DNA from: Earliella scabrosa
Taxonomy: Eukaryota > Basidiomycota > Agaricomycetes > Polyporales > Polyporaceae
DNA length: 64,000 nt
Assembly (NCBI GenBank): GCA_022605405.1
Contig: JABYQQ010000016.1
Coordinates: forward strand, 496,001 to 560,000
Direction: 5' to 3'
Position numbers and translations under genes: made by a program. Positions 46,325 through 59,502 of the stretch are shown here, piece by piece. Position 1 is the stretch's first letter; every line of letters starts with the position of its first letter. The notes under the pieces are model-generated. The model did no database searches. It was given only the letters and a program-made list of their open reading frames with translations, and was not told the origin of the DNA.

Positions 46325-47897
46325 ATGTTGTCCTCCAAGTCCCTCGCAAGATGTCTCGTTCTCCTATCCGTTAATGCCGTCCTCTTCGGTGGCATTGCTC
46401 CCATCAGCGGTGTCGACGCGCGACCCGTCGCAGCCCTTGCTGCCCCCACACCCGCCCCCACACCCGCTCCCCCGTTTGCCGTCCGTCAGTTCCCCCCGTT
46501 CGGGGGCGGGGGTGGTGGAACCGGTGGTGGAACTGGTGGTGAAACTGGTGGTGAAACCGGCGGCGGGACCGGCGGTGGAACTGGCGGTGGTACTGGTGGC
46601 GGAACGGGCAGTGGGACGGGCAGTGGGACGGGCAGTGGGACTGGTACTGGCAGTGGAACGGGCGGCGGGGCTGGTGCGGATCCCGATGACCCAGCAGCGA
46701 GCCAATCAGCGTCAGATACTACTCCGACTCAACCCACGACTACTGGATCCCCACCGACCGAGAGCACTCCCGATACAACAACACCGACAACAACCCCAAC
46801 TACCACGCCGACTGACCCCACTACTCCCGAGGAGCCCCCCAAGGAGACCCCCGAGCCCCCGACACCCACCCCGACACCCACCCCCACCCCTTCAATCACC
46901 ACAGACGAGAATGGCGCGGAGACGACGATCTTCGTCACTCCTCCACCGAGCTCAGCCAGCGATGCTAACAGCACCCAATCGGCCGGTGCAGACGCGGCCG
47001 GTGCCAAAAAGGACAACGAGGGCATTAGCCAGTCAACTATCATTGGCCTTTCAGTCTCTGGCGGAGTGGCGTTGTTGGGTATCGTCGGCTTCTTGGCTTG
47101 GAAGTTCACTCGCAAGCGGTTCTCTGACGATGACTTCGAGAGTGAGTGTCTCATCCCGCATGCATTCTTCTCGTGTTGTTTCCCCTGCATTCCGGGCGTC
47201 GTTGTTTCGCCGCATGTTGTACGGGGAACAGGCATGTCGTGCGCGCAGCAGTCTCTGCCGCATTAAGCGAGATGCCATCCGGACCCTAGTTTAGGGGTTG
47301 GGTAGCCGTGGCGACTGCACCCGTCTTCGCACAAGTCGCTGACAGTCCTACCCAGACGAAGCCATCAAATGGCCAGAGCTCAACACTCACGGCGACGACG
47401 GTGGTGTCCGTGCTCCTCTCCCAACAAACCGGACTGGAGGAGCAGGCTTTGAGACATCCTCTCAAGTCAATCTCGCACGTCCCGACTCTCGTGCAGGCAG
47501 CGTCGCTCCTTCAGCCGGTTCTACCACTGAGCTATACACGAGCCACGATCCGTACGCGGTGCCGCCTCTTCCCCACCTCAACCCCAGCATGCCGTATCGC
47601 GATGACCCGAGCCAAGCGTACTACGACAACGACCCGTATGCGCCAGCGCCCGCTACTCACGGAGAAGCATACGCAATGACCCAGATCAACCGCACACGCT
47701 CTCCTGCTCCTCAAGCAGCATACGGCTACGACGGGCGCGTAAGTCCCGGCCCTCAGCAGGGTCTCGGCGTCGACTATCGCGCACGTAGTCCGGGCCCAGC
47801 TGCATCATTGTACGCCGGCCGTGCCTCGCCAGGACCTCAGGCCGGACGGATGTCTCCAGGACCTCAGATGGCGTACGGCCCAGGTCCAGGATACTGA
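46325..47897 (+). CDS. Single-pass membrane protein with Gly/Thr/Pro-rich ectodomain
   Basis: ATG at 46325 gives a signal peptide (SLARCLVLLSVNAVLFGG), a Gly/Thr tandem region (GGGTGG, GGETGG, GSGTGSGTG), a long Thr/Pro/Ser stretch likely to be O-mannosylated, then one membrane helix (TIIGLSVSGGVALLGIVGFL followed by AWKFTRKRF) and a cytoplasmic tail. An intron region after DDDFE (47142 to about 47360) leads to EAIKWPELNTHGDDGGVRAP, and the tail ends in SPGP repeats (RASPGPQAGRMSPGPQ). The plan resembles fungal cell-wall sensors (Wsc/Mid2-like, SKG6-type membrane helix), but no WSC domain is seen. Inference: surface sensor or adhesin. Confidence 0.75.
46500..46680 (+). repeat. Gly/Thr-coding tandem repeat
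   Basis: Imperfect 12-base units of the type GGTGGTACTGGT, changing into GGCAGTGGGACG units. In frame in the ectodomain; likely variable in length between strains. Confidence 0.8.
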
Positions 47898-50800
47898 TCG
47901 TGCGATGCCTCGATCGTATGCGCGACGCGGAGCGGGTGGCTGGGCCATGCAAGGGACGTCGAAGGTCAAATGCAAGGAGTTGGAAGACTTTAGACTATCG
48001 GATGTGGAGATGCCGACGTAGAGTGAGCTGGGTCCGGTATGGTGTCGAGCTTCGGTCTCGAGCACGTACCGCACATGCACCCGCGCAGAGAGCCCGGGCC
48101 CTCAAGTCTCGATACCCATACCCATTCGGGACACCACTTCGGATGCAAGTCTACACGTTGGGTCGAGTGCGTACCGGATTGGAGGCTGTTCGTTCGCTTG
48201 GACTGGACTGGACTGGATGTTGTGCGCACGCTGTCATTGTCGTTCCCGTGTCGTTACCTCTAATGCAAGCTATCGGATCTCTCACTCGCCCTTGTGCGAC
48301 GTTTCATCTAGGTCTTCTTTCACTTGAGGATGTGGCCGTCAAAACTCTTGGCCGACTGCTCTTCTTGGCTAGCCGTACATACTGCCCCTTCTACCCAACC
48401 CCCTTAGCAGCCTCCTGGCCACCCGTTCACGCTCATTCCGCACCCACTGGTCTGGCTACGTTGTTATCTTTATCGTGCTGTCGTGAGTTGTCCTCGTATC
48501 CCTACCCCGTATCCTTACCACCGTCGCTAGCGTATGCATGTCTCCATAACACCCCTCATCCGCACCTCATACATCTTGCATTTGTGTCTCAAGACACGTC
48601 CCCTCGTTTACACTCACGACTCGGACTACATATGGTATTAGAATCACGCTGCTCGGCTCGCAAATCTCGTCAAGGACCCTCCCATCTGCATCTTCACTTC
48701 ACTCCATCCACATCGCACCCCAGAATCATAGCTCACGGACTTGACGGGCATCTTCACTCTTCTTGGCTTGCCTTCGCTTCGTTTCGAGTGGCGATAATCC
48801 CTTGATCTTCGCTGTGCGTTGTCTTCTCGTTCCCGTGTATATATTCGCTTGCGCTTGTTTTCGGATTTGCCCGGACGTTCGGTAGCAATCAGTACGTAGT
48901 AAGAAGTAGCCACAATTGCAGCTGCATTTGCCATTGCACTTGCAATCCTTTTCGCGTTGGTCTTGGACACAAACAAGTCCAGAGTCGCGGTCCTGGCTTT
49001 CTCAGGCAGCATGCTCTGTGAGTCTGTCCTGATGGAACAGACACCGGAGACGGAGCTCCCAGTGAGCTGGGCGTGGCGCGATTGTGCCTGTGTCAGGCCC
49101 AGCTTCATCGTCCTGTCGGCCTTCTGTCACTGAAGACAGAAGCAATGTGGAGGGTTCCCAGTCTGTGTTCTTTCTGTGCGAAACACTCTGCAACTGTTCC
49201 TTGGATCATCGGCAGAATGCCAGCGGGCGGGGACCGCGTGAGACGGCAGCTCTGAAGGATGGCATGCGGACAGTTCCTGCTCCGATATTCGGGGAAGCAT
49301 GCAACGCCACGATAACTAGCTCAGGGTTCTTGCTCAATGATGCTAGGCTGAGTTAAAGATGGGGGACCAGCCGACCTATAGGCTATCGTGAATAAAGCTG
49401 CGTAGGTCTACGCTTTCGAAGGGAGTTCTACTGCAGAGCTTCTCCACCGACAACGAACGATGTTACCTTCTTTGTAGTGACCACATGCGTGCTACGCATG
49501 ATACCGTCATGCTGCCTACAGCCTCGTGGACGTGCCATCCACCCTTCATAGTTACCGCTCTACCACGCTCGTGGGATGACGTGACATGGACCACAGTGGT
49601 ATAGCGAGAGCTGGAGTTCTGCATCAGTAGAGGGTCGAGACCGGTCCGAACATGCATTCTTATGGGGTACACTGTTCAGCACGAATGCCATGTTCACTGA
49701 GAGCATGCAAGCGCTAGCTCACTTCGGCGCGTGTGTAACCGGGAGCTCCTCGTCTTCAGCAGACCGATCAAACTCTAGGCCTCTGTTCTCAGCCACGAGT
49801 TCCACGATGAAGACAGTTGTTGCTCACTAGCAGCGGTTGAATAGAACCGAAACGAAGAGCCGCCGCCACCGATTGGTGTCGTTCAGCCCTGGAGCGGCGG
49901 TCAGTGCCGTAGGATGGTATAACCGTCCAGGGTCCGACTTTGTCGAACTCCCTTGTGGAGAGACCTCAGTGCATTCCGGTCCCACATCGTTTTTTCTGGA
50001 ATTACGGGATACCGAGAAAACGTCAGAACCCGTGTGACGGCGTAGACAAAGTGACAACGATGATTTATGAGAGCATACTTACTCTATGAACGCCGAGTCC
50101 GCCGCCGCAGGCGGCCTGGATGCTATTCTAGCGTAAGCAGTGCGTCTCTTCGGCAGTCAGTTCGACGTCGAGGTCACCGTTGTCCGCGTCGAGCAGGGAC
50201 TGGCGGTGGATCGAAACTAGTGCTGCTGGAGAAGAATGGAGGATGCGGCACGAGACTTGTGGCGAACCCCGGCATCGGACATCCATAGAGATATCGTAAG
50301 AGTCGGTTCAGACTCGTAATTCCAATCATCGGAAGAATAACCAGCGGGAGATGGGTACAAACATCGGCAGTGGGTGTCGGATCGCGCCGCAGTGCCGCTG
50401 ACAGCATCCAAGCACCACGTATAGCATGCAGAGTTGGATCTTCTATAGTGAGTGAGTAGTGGCGGCGAAGGACACCCAGTGACTTACTAAGTTACTAGGG
50501 AGCCTCCAGCACGACGATACGGACGACTGGGATCAACAATAATTTTGAGCGAAAATCATTGATCCTATGTACCTAAGTGTGACTGTGCGTCGACCGCAGC
50601 TTACCGCACGACGAACCTTGACATGTTCAGTCTTTGGGCATGATCCAGCTTGTCACTGTAAAGCACCACCGATCGACGAAGATTACACCTAAGTCCGCGT
50701 TGAGGAGAGAGACGAGCGTTTCGGAGACAGGAGCGGGAGGGCGCTAGGGAGACCCTGCGACCGGATGTGATGGGAGACCGATCAAGCGCGAGAATGGCTT

Positions 50801-51127
50801 GGTCCTCGACTCCTCGACGCAGCTCGTCCGTCCCTTACAACTCCCTCCCGAGACCTACAAATGCGCCATCATGCCTTGCCGTTCCCCTTCCCTTTCCCTC
50901 TCTCTCTTTTCTCGTCGGGCATCGTCGTCTGCCCGGACAGGGACACGGTCCTCCTCATTGAGTCCGCTTCGTCCTGTCAGGTCCGAGACGCGTCGCGTCC
51001 TTGTACGCGACGTACCACCTGATCGCCAGCTACTTCTCGCCCCTGCTTGACGCTTCCGGTACCAAGTCTACCGCCCTGCTCTCCCTTCTCCCCCTCTCGT
51101 CACCATAATCCGAGGCCTCCCTGAGCC
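47898..51127. other. 3.2 kb stretch without a supported gene
   Basis: Frames on both strands are short or lack coding character. A minus frame at 48644-49108 has one hydrophobic segment (IASAMANAAAIVATSYYVLI) but no splice-consistent extension. Could hold UTRs, non-coding RNA or a decayed repeat. Confidence 0.4.
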
Positions 51128-54100
51128 ATGGCGAAGCCCGCAACTCGTCCTAAGTCTCGCTATGGTCTCTTCAGCGTCGGCAGGAACAAGGCAAGCCCAG
51201 CCCGGACTGCCAGTACGAGACGTGCGAGTGTTCGGCGGAGCGTGATACGCGGCGAGGCCACCCAGCTCGACTTCGAGTGCGCAGGAGATGCAGACGGTAG
51301 CAGGAGCAAGCTCGAGAGTACACCGGAGTATGTTGACCGGGAGTAAGTCTCGTCTGCTTATGATTGATAGTATGGGACCCCGCTTTTTGGTGCCCCACGC
51401 TAATTTCTGGGGACCCGGTTACCGGGACTTGTATTACCTCGTTCCTTTTTGAGTGTTCTGGCTGGTGACCCCATGGCACACTCCCACCCCTCCCATCGCG
51501 CTACTAACGCGCCCAGGAACGCCTCCCCCTTCTCTTCTCTTGCACCCGTTACGAGGGCTGGTCCTTCACTGTTCCCCCTGCCGTGCATACGCACATTCCT
51601 GTGTTGAACGTCGCTTACTCGCATCTCCCAGTGCATCGACACGCGAAATCTACCCACCCAGCGGCGATGGTATAGTTGTAGAGATGAAACACTCTCAACC
51701 ACCACCGACTTCTACTGATGCGGCCCAGCACCAAAAGGCGAAGTACGTAGTCTCTACTTACTGACCCCAACGATCTGTCTCGTTTCCCGCGCTCTACGCC
51801 CCATTTACGCGTTATTCTTCTCATGATTCGGGATCAAGGATCTACCCATACCCGCATTTGACCACTTGCTATATGCGCTCATATATACACTCGACAGTGA
51901 GTTCGCACCCCCTCCGCGCGAGGCTGGTCCACCACGCCCTCAGAAGATGGCAGCACCCGTTCGTCACTCCGGTCCCTCGCGTCCTCCACAACACAGGTGC
52001 GTTACCCTGCTTGATCCTTACGCCTAAGCCCGGTCATTACTGCGATTTGCATCCGCTCGGAGCCGAGGTTCTCGATCGTCTCGTCATACTTCATGTGGCG
52101 ATCGCTCCACTGCCCGCGATATGTACTCATACGAACCCTGCACGCAGCGCAACAATGCCCCAACCACGAACCCCAGCTCAGCAGTCCAACATCTTCCGAC
52201 GCTTCACATCCAAGTTCCGCTCCAGCTCTCCTACACAAGCACCACAGGTCGCTGGCGAACCTTCGCCACGCAATGGGCCACCTCAACGCAAACACACCAT
52301 CCTCCGGATGCCAGCTATGCCGAAAGCACCTGCGCCCGCCAACACTCAGAACGACTTCACAAATGCTGAACAGCGCCAGGCGGCCCTGCGCGCGCGAGGT
52401 CTGATCCCTGCATCTCCTCCCCCTAATCGGCGTTTCCGCGACGCGGAGGGATTCATGATGCCCCTAAGCGAACAAGAGGCTGAAATCGACCGCCGCTACA
52501 CCGTCGTTCCGGGCAGATTGAGCAACGACGACAATGGAGAGAGCGAGGCTACCAAAATCCGAGAGGCATGGTTGGCAAAGCAGACGGAGGCCGCTTCGTC
52601 AAGCACCAGCGTGAACGCTGAAGAACAGCCACGCAGAAGTGATGCTATGGAGCGGGCCAGCAAGGATGGGACCATTGGTGAGAGGAGCCCTGTCCGCGCT
52701 ACTTTCGTCCATGCTACGACGCTGTCTCCCAAAGTTGGCGAGATCGGTGAGGGCTCTCCACCCGACAGTCCTTACGCCACTGTTGAAGAGTTTCACACCG
52801 CACCCAACACTCCTGCTGTATTCGACGAGATCCTGCGGCAATCCGTCGATCGTGCCCGTCCCCTGTCCCCTCTCCGCAACTCGTCTGCCCTTTCTGGTGC
52901 ACCTGTGGGGACGAACCAGACGGAATCGCCATGGTCACGCTCTTCAACGGACTTGCCCACACCAGTTCCTCGTGGCTCCACCTCCGCGCCTTCGGATCCC
53001 ATGCGCTCTGAAGCCCCACTGGCAGTCCAGAATGTGACAACGCCGGTTGCTGTATCTCCAGCGGGGACTCTGCGTACGCGCAAGGACAAACCTCCACCGA
53101 TTATCGTCACCTCTCACCGTCCGTCACAAGACGTCAAGCCGCAGGTGGTTGCGATCGAAGTCGCTGGAGACCCCGACTCCGACGCCAACGTATCCGAGCC
53201 TCGCTTGTCGCACGAGCAGCGTGGCCGACCAACAGGCGTTCCTGCTACCATACCCCCGCCGCTCGCGCAAAACTCAAGCACTTCGAGCAGCGGTGCGCGG
53301 AGTCGCACGACCACGGTCCCCGCGCTTTCTCCGACGCGTACGGTCTCGTCTTCCGGCGCGGAGTCGTCCCTGCCTACGCCCACTACGACATCGTGTGCTC
53401 GCGATACCTCTATATCGCGCGGCTCTACATCGCATTCATCAGAGAACGGCCACGAGTCAACGCACCGCCCACGGCGCAGCAATGCTGAGCAAAAAGCGAA
53501 GGGTCCGACTTCGGGCGCTGCTGCCGTCATTATTGAAGAGTATAGCGAGACGGAGCCGTCGTCCGAGGGCGGCGAGTTCGGGAAGGCTACGCCTGTGAAC
53601 CCCTCCCAGTCCTTACAGGATGCCGCAACGCCTGGGCCACCGCGCACGCAAGTCGTGGATCAGTCCGCAGCGAAGCAGAACAATCGGAAGTCGTTCAGCC
53701 TGTTTGGCAAGAAGTCCCTTGACGTAAGTCTAGACTGCATCCCCCTTCTCTGTCCTCGTCTGCGGGAAAGCCCGCTCTCGCTAGCGAATGGGTGTGCTGA
53801 CAGCACCTTCTTTGAATCGCAGATTCCCAGAGAGACGCGGACCGCGTCGTCAATGGCGAACCTCCGTCGCGCGTTCACGTCTGGAACGAAGCCACGTCCC
53901 AAGTCGACCCTTGACCTTATTCCTGCTGCGGGTCAGAGTACTTTGGATCCTGAGGCGGGCAGGAAAAGATCGAAGATGTTCGACGCGTCACACCTGCCGG
54001 CTTCGCCGACGTTCCCACCTGCCGCATCCTCGAACTGGCCCTCGAACGGGCACCAGAGGCGAGACTCGACTGGCGTCGGGCTGCGGCCGCCGAGGCAGGC

Positions 54101-54203
54101 GGTCGCTCCGACGATGCACAGTCACGGGTCCATTCTCCTTCAGGCGCATACCATCGAGGACGAGGAGAGCCGGCGGTTGAGCGAAATGGCGTTCCTGACA
54201 TGA
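51128..54203 (+). CDS. Ser/Pro-rich protein of unknown function
   Basis: First exon MAKPATRPKSRYGLFSVGRN; the main exon (about 52150-53726) contains QQSNIFRRFTSKFRSSSPTQ, NAEQRQAALRARGLIPASPP, SEQEAEIDRRYTVVPGRLSN, IREAWLAKQTE and long Ser/Thr/Pro-rich disordered stretches. After an intron at 53727-53822 it ends ASSMANLRRAFTSGTKPRPK, then LLQAHTIEDEESRRLSEMAF. I recall homologues in Polyporales with the same MAKPATRPKSRYGLFS start but no function. Short basic blocks with many Ser-Pro sites suggest a phosphorylated regulatory protein. Joins between 51.2 and 52.1 kb are uncertain (several short exons likely). Confidence 0.6.
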
Positions 54204-55300
54204 TCGCGACCCCTATGTCCGTTTGGTGTCTCCGTCTCCGTCGCGGTTCCTCGCAGTCGTCTCCACTCGCTATCGTCCATCTCTACCAGTATTCGCTCCA
54301 CGTAGAAGATCATTGCCCGGCGCTCTGCATTGCGAGTATCGGCTTTCTCCTGACTCCTTCTCTCCAGTCTTCTCCGCCACTAGTTTGCGTTCAGGTACAT
54401 CTAATTGGCTCTCTCGGTTTACGTTCAGGGTCTCTTTACGCTCGTTGCTTGTACCTCCGTTCCAGTCCCCTCAATATCGTCGCAACATCTGGGCTCCGTC
54501 CTCACACGACCACCAATCCCCCGTCTTCCATCACCACTGCTTCTCCCCAGTACTCCGACTCGCATATACAATGTACAGTGCTCTGTATCGCTCCCACAGC
54601 TGACCCACCCTCCTTATATTTGTTGAGTCCTACTCGCTGTTTAGCGCACGGATTCTGATCGTAGGATACATAGTGAACTTAATGCGCGTAAACGCGGCGT
54701 GTATCATACTCCCTCACCCCCTTCTCTGGGCTGTTACGTTCCTTCTCCGCGGGTATTCGTCCACTTATTAGCTATACTACTCCATTGACGTACTTGCCGT
54801 CGATGCGGTCATAAATATCAATGTATCTATCAAGCTCAGCTGCGTGTGATTGCATGCAATCGCGCTGATTACCTTGAATCCATCGCCAGAAGTCCTCCCT
54901 AGTAAGTACCTTGCTGTAAACCCCACGCTCAATGCCTCATGTAAATGTGGGAGAGCCAGACGGACTGACTACTAGAAGTCTAGAACCGCCGACCGGGAGT
55001 CCAGAATTGGGCGCTCCGTCTCGTCCCTCCGCTTCCCCACCATCCACCTAGATCCTCTAAGCTCTGGGGCTCTAGAGTCCTTCGAGGCACCATGAACTGC
55101 TGAGAGCAACCTTACTATTTATCTTATGCAGTGAAGCCGTTGCATAGGTACACCAACTTCTGGCTAAATGTGAGTGTTGTGCCGCTGCGGAAGAGTGAGA
55201 ATGCGAATGGTGTGCTGAAGGGGTATGACGGCATGCGGAACCACGCTGACTTGCCGGAATTGCAGCACTTCAATCTCGGTGACGAGACGGACGTCCAGGC
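54204..55300. other. Intergenic, 1.1 kb
   Basis: Pyrimidine-rich first half, AT-rich second half. No frame worth calling. Confidence 0.4.
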
Positions 55301-57114
55301 ATGCGGCGACGATTATGCGTGCAGGTGTTGCCTCGGTTGCGCACCCAGGGCTCGGCACCACGGCCTCTCTCCCTTACATTCCTCATCCGCCCTCTCTCGA
55401 CCACAAGCTCCGGGAACAAACCGTCCCGTAGACACGAATCTACCGCCGCAGCCTCCTCGTATGCTGTTCCAAGGGAAGACGCGTCGGAAGCACGTCCATT
55501 CGCAGTGGAGCGCGTGGGTGGACGGGAGTGCCATATCTCTTGGTCGTCGGGGGACGGGTCGGGAATCCAGAAGCAGTGGAGGGACGTGACAACATCTGAG
55601 GCCGCGGAAGGAAAAGCTGCTGTTCCTACGAACAGCCTGACGGGTCGAATATCGTCCTGGTTGGGACAGATGTTCCTACCAACAAACTACCCCCAGTCGG
55701 TGCATCGCTCGTGAGTACTTCGTTCGTTCGTCGCAGTACAGACCCGCATGATCGACGTTCAACCTGCATGACATCCCGCAAGATACATGTCCTTCCACGT
55801 CCTGCAGTTCTTCGAGACGACGCTGGCAACGGTCACCTCCGTGCTCTGCAACCAGGCGCTCCTCACCTCGGTCGGCGTCTCAGCGGAGGGCAGTTTCTTT
55901 GGTGCGGTCGCGGTGCAGTGGATCATCAAGGATGGTGCGGGGGAGGTAGCGAAGCTGTTCTTCATCCGGCGGTTCTCGCCGTACTTCGACAGCCATCCGA
56001 AGAGCTTCACGCTGTTTGGCGAAGTGCTGGGATGCCTTGGGAGTGGACTGCAGATTGCGACTGTGCTCATTGCGCCGTCGCCGGGCAATTTCTTGCTCTG
56101 CGCAGGTAAGTGCAGTCATGCTGCACTATCAGCACGGTTCTAAGACAGCTTGTCAGCCGGAGGAAACATTTTCAAGCTTGTCGGGAGCGCTGTGAGTGTC
56201 GAGCGCTGTGGTAAAGACATGCGCTTATGCGGGTCTTGCAGATCTGGTACACCACACACATCAAGTTCGTGCGGTACTTCTCTATGCAGGGCAATGACGG
56301 CGACGTAGCTGCGAAGGACGAGTCACAGTCGTCCGTAGCCCAACTCCTCGGATACGCGTCGGGGATCAGCCTCTTGACGTTCTCGCACGCTCCTGCATAC
56401 CTCTACTCCATCTTCTTCCTCGCGGTCCCTCTCCATCTCACCATGACCACGCTCATGATGCGTTGTGCCAGCTTCGAGCTCCTTACGCTTCCCAGACTCA
56501 GCTACCTTGCGCAGACTTTCGTCGAGGACCGGGATGTGGACGCCGTGGAAGATCTTGATAAGAGCGCGGCTACGGGGCTCTTTGGCGAGTTCTATAGGAA
56601 CAAGCAAGACCGCTGGTTGACGCTTGCCCCCAGGATCAGCGACGTCTTGAGCTCGCGCTCAGACATCGATCAATCCAGGTGGGAGGTGTGCTCCCAGGTG
56701 TTCCAGGTGAGTTGCGGGTAGGTACGTGCCAGGAGTCGAAGCTCACGCAGGTCATCTGTCCAGCACGAACGATACCTCCTCCTCCCTTGTGATTCGCCTC
56801 GAGGACCGATGGTTTCTGTGTTCTTCCATCCGGACGCGACGAACGAAGACATACTGCGTTCGATACTGCACGCGGCGCTGGTTCGCAATACGCTCTTGGA
56901 CGGCAAGCCCTGGCTAGAGCGTTCAATGGACTCGGGGGAGTGTTCTAGTCTGGTGGCATCTGCGTCACCGTCGCTGCGCTCCATTCTGGCGGACACTCGT
57001 GAAGGGGCCCTCCACGACTTCCCAGCATTTAAGCGGGCGCTAGAAGACCGGGGATGGAGGACAGACGAACTATGTTTCGCGGATCTCGGCCACCGAGTTA
57101 CATGGACAACATAG
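55301..57114 (+). CDS. RUS family (DUF647) membrane protein
   Basis: ATG at 55301 gives an Arg-rich, acid-poor N-terminus (MRRRLCVQVLPRLRTQGSAP) that could target mitochondria. Core: FLPTNYPQSVHRS, then YVPFHVLQFFETTLATVTSV, VSAEGSFFGAVAVQWIIKDG, GEVAKLFFIRRFSPYFDSHP, KSFTLFGEVLGCLGSGLQIA, FKLVGSA and NDGDVAAKDESQSSVAQLLG. The W-x-x-KDG, the KxWRL-like FTLFGEV block and the DxxAKDxSQ motif define the RUS (ROOT UV-B SENSITIVE, animal RUSF1) family. The C-terminal part (VSVFFHPDATNEDILRSILH) matches its soluble domain. Several hydrophobic helices are present. Plant members are linked to auxin and vitamin B6 homeostasis; the fungal role is unknown. Confidence 0.85.
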
Positions 57115-57472
57115 ATTGGCTACACCGGTCTTACTAGTGATGTATCGTACATCCCGTTATTTACGACACGCGCATCCCCACTCTACCACTGTCGCTTGTA
57201 TCATGTCCTAGCACGTCCGCATCTCATCCATATGCATCGGTATTTTACTTTACGAGTAGATTCGCCTTTGGCGTCATCATACCCAGCTCACAATCATACT
57301 GTAGCACACATTTCCGAATAGATCCACCCCTTCCATCACGTCTCCGGTCGTAAACGACTCAGTCTTCAATGAGTCTCCCCCCTGTGAGCGGTAGTCGCTT
57401 ACAAGGTTTGCAAATACTCCGTTGGGAGAGCGGGCCAAAGATGTTGCCGTGCGTGTAAGTACATAGTTCAGG
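57115..57472. other. Intergenic between the RUS gene and the inverted-repeat element
   Basis: 3' flank of the RUS gene. A short minus-strand frame at 57277-57513 overlaps the element end and is not convincing. Confidence 0.4.
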
Positions 57473-58595
57473 CCCAGTGAAAACCCACGGCTTTCCCCTG
57501 CATTTGCGTGCATTTAGTGACACGCTCGGGTATTTTGTGTATCTACGTGTATGTAAATGTTAGTTAATGGTCACCAATGCAGGATTGGCAGTGAGGCTCA
57601 CAGGGAAATACACTGATATGCTTTTCTTGTCATTAAGAAACATTCCCCAGCATTTACCGCACACGAGGGCAAAGCCAGTGAAGCAAATGACGGAAAATGT
57701 CCTGGATTGCAAGCAAATGTACTATTATGTACAGCGCGCACTAGCTACCAACCCGCGCCCCACCCGCGCGCCGCGGCGCGCGCGTCCGCTCTGCCGCCGC
57801 TCGCCCGCGCACCTACACCTGTCTGCCCGCGCGCCTGCTCACCTGAACCCCCGCGCCCGCACCTGTCCACCCGCACACCTGTCCGCTCGCGCACCCGTCC
57901 GCCTGCCCGCGCACCCGCTTGCCTGCCCGCGCACCACCCGCTCGCGCACCATGCGCTCGCACACCCCGTCCACCCACTCACCCATCGCCCGTTCACCTAG
58001 CCTCCACTCATCCGCCCTATCCATTCGCTCGTCTGGCTGCGCCCGCACCCTTGCCGGATTGCCGGTCCAGCGCCCTCAGCACCGTCCGGCGTGCACTCGA
58101 GATCGTCTGTGGCGCATTCGTTATCAGCTTGTTCTGTCCACACTCGGCAGGGAGAACGAAAGACACAATGTGAAAGCAGGAACTTACCCATGTCGCAAGG
58201 CATGGTGGTGGTAGAGGACAAGTCGACGACGGGCGGACGTACGTGGCGAGCCTGAGCCAAAGGCGTGATTGGAGTCGATGACGTCAGAAGGGACTGGGCC
58301 AAATCGAGCCAATAGTGCCCATTGGAAAGCCTTTCCACAAGCTAGCGCCCTTGAGTTCAGGGAATTCATGCTCTAATGAAATGTACCTTCAACTTTTGAG
58401 TTATAGAAGTAGAAAAATGGAACAGTTGTCATAGAATGACTTGCAAGAAAACGGACTGCGATCCCTTCCATTCCGTGAATTCGTGTCAAATTGACGTACA
58501 AAAATAGCATAAAAGCGCTCGTGCGACAGGTAAAACGGACCGCAATGTTTTCAAATGTACGCAAATGTACAGGAAAGCCGCGGGTTTTCACTGGG
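57473..58595. mobile_element. Non-autonomous DNA transposon with 45-base inverted ends
   Basis: Left end CCCAGTGAAAACCC from 57473, continuing CGGCTTTCC and CATTTGCG; the right end (58552-58595) is the inverted copy, ending GGGTTTTCACTGGG. About 40 of 45 positions agree, counting one 1-base gap. The 7 bases GTTCAGG stand directly outside both ends, a likely target duplication. The CAGTG start recalls hAT-type ends. No transposase inside; the centre carries a GC-rich minisatellite. Confidence 0.75.
57755..57970 (+). repeat. GC-rich degenerate minisatellite
   Basis: Repeated CCCGCGCACCTG / CGCTCGCGCACCCG-like units with strong strand bias (C on plus, G on minus), inside the inverted-repeat element. 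Confidence 0.65.
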
Positions 58596-59386
58596 GTTCA
58601 GGCCCAGGACTCTTTGCCTGATGGTATCGACGAGGTCGCGCGCTGGTCGAATCGTCGATGTTCGCTAGGCCATGACTTGATTTGCTCTTGGACAGAAGAC
58701 CGGCGTTGTCTCCACGAGGAATCGATGGAATACCTCCCCGACGGCTCGGGATCGAACGTGTCCTTCCATGACATCTTTACGTCCTCCGGTCGATGACTTC
58801 CAATTTCATGAGGCAGAGCGTACCCGTCCGCGTCCGTTGTCCAAGGCAACGTCTAATCGCAAGTTCGAGTTGGAGGACTGGTTGGATGATATTGCTTACA
58901 GCTTGGCTTGCCCCAATGCGACGCACGGGCGGTTCTGCCGAGTGCAGCTCAGCAAGCTCACGAAGAAGTGGTGTCTGAAATTGACAGACATGGCGCGATC
59001 GCTTTAGACGATCTTTTCGAAGCCCATGAGGAAACAACCTGGCCAGGAAGCGAAGGCACTCGCGGACACGCAGCGGCCGCATGGCGGGGTGAAGATAGGA
59101 CACAAAAGCAGTCGCGAGCAGGATATTATGTCCAATTGCGCGGGGAGGGAGACATGCTGCGAGACGGTGGGCAGCCCAAGGCAGGCACGCGTCGGGCGGA
59201 CGGAATGCGAATGGGGAGCCAGAGGAGCGGATAGTCGGCGATCGGGCTGCGCCAATCTCGCTCCCCACCGAGGAGCCCCGCCTGCGACGGCGCGCCTGCC
59301 TTTTCCGGATTTTTGAGAATGTACTTGCAACCCGCAGGCGCCCGGGATCCGTTGGGGTGCTGTTATGGGGCCGTTTGGGGAAGCTG
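58596..59386. other. Upstream region of the fatty acid synthase gene
   Basis: About 790 bases between the inverted-repeat element and the TATA box. Short frames (for example 58768-59007, FELEDWLDDIAYSLACPNAT) may be a gene remnant but lack partners. Confidence 0.4.
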
Positions 59387-59395
59387 TATAAAAAA
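59387..59395 (+). promoter_or_regulatory. TATA box of the fatty acid synthase gene
   Basis: TATAAAAAA 108 bases before the ATG at 59503, followed by pyrimidine-rich leader ending in a GAC repeat. Confidence 0.6.
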
Positions 59396-59502
59396 CGGCG
59401 CGGCGTACGCGACGCGCTTTTCTGCACCTCCCATCCGTTGGGTTGTACGCTCCTCCTCCTCGTCGCCTTCCATCCCCGACGACGACGACGACGAAAACGA
59501 CA

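Noticed and set aside
48195..48216. GGACT short tandem repeat
   Set aside because: Only about four units; ordinary low-complexity DNA.
48644..49108. 154-residue minus-strand frame with one hydrophobic segment
   Set aside because: No homology recognised, no splice-consistent extension, and poor coding look on both sides.
58491..59007. Two short plus-strand frames just right of the inverted-repeat element
   Set aside because: They could be remnants of a gene (FELEDWLDDIAYSLACPNAT), but no start, partner exon or family is visible.
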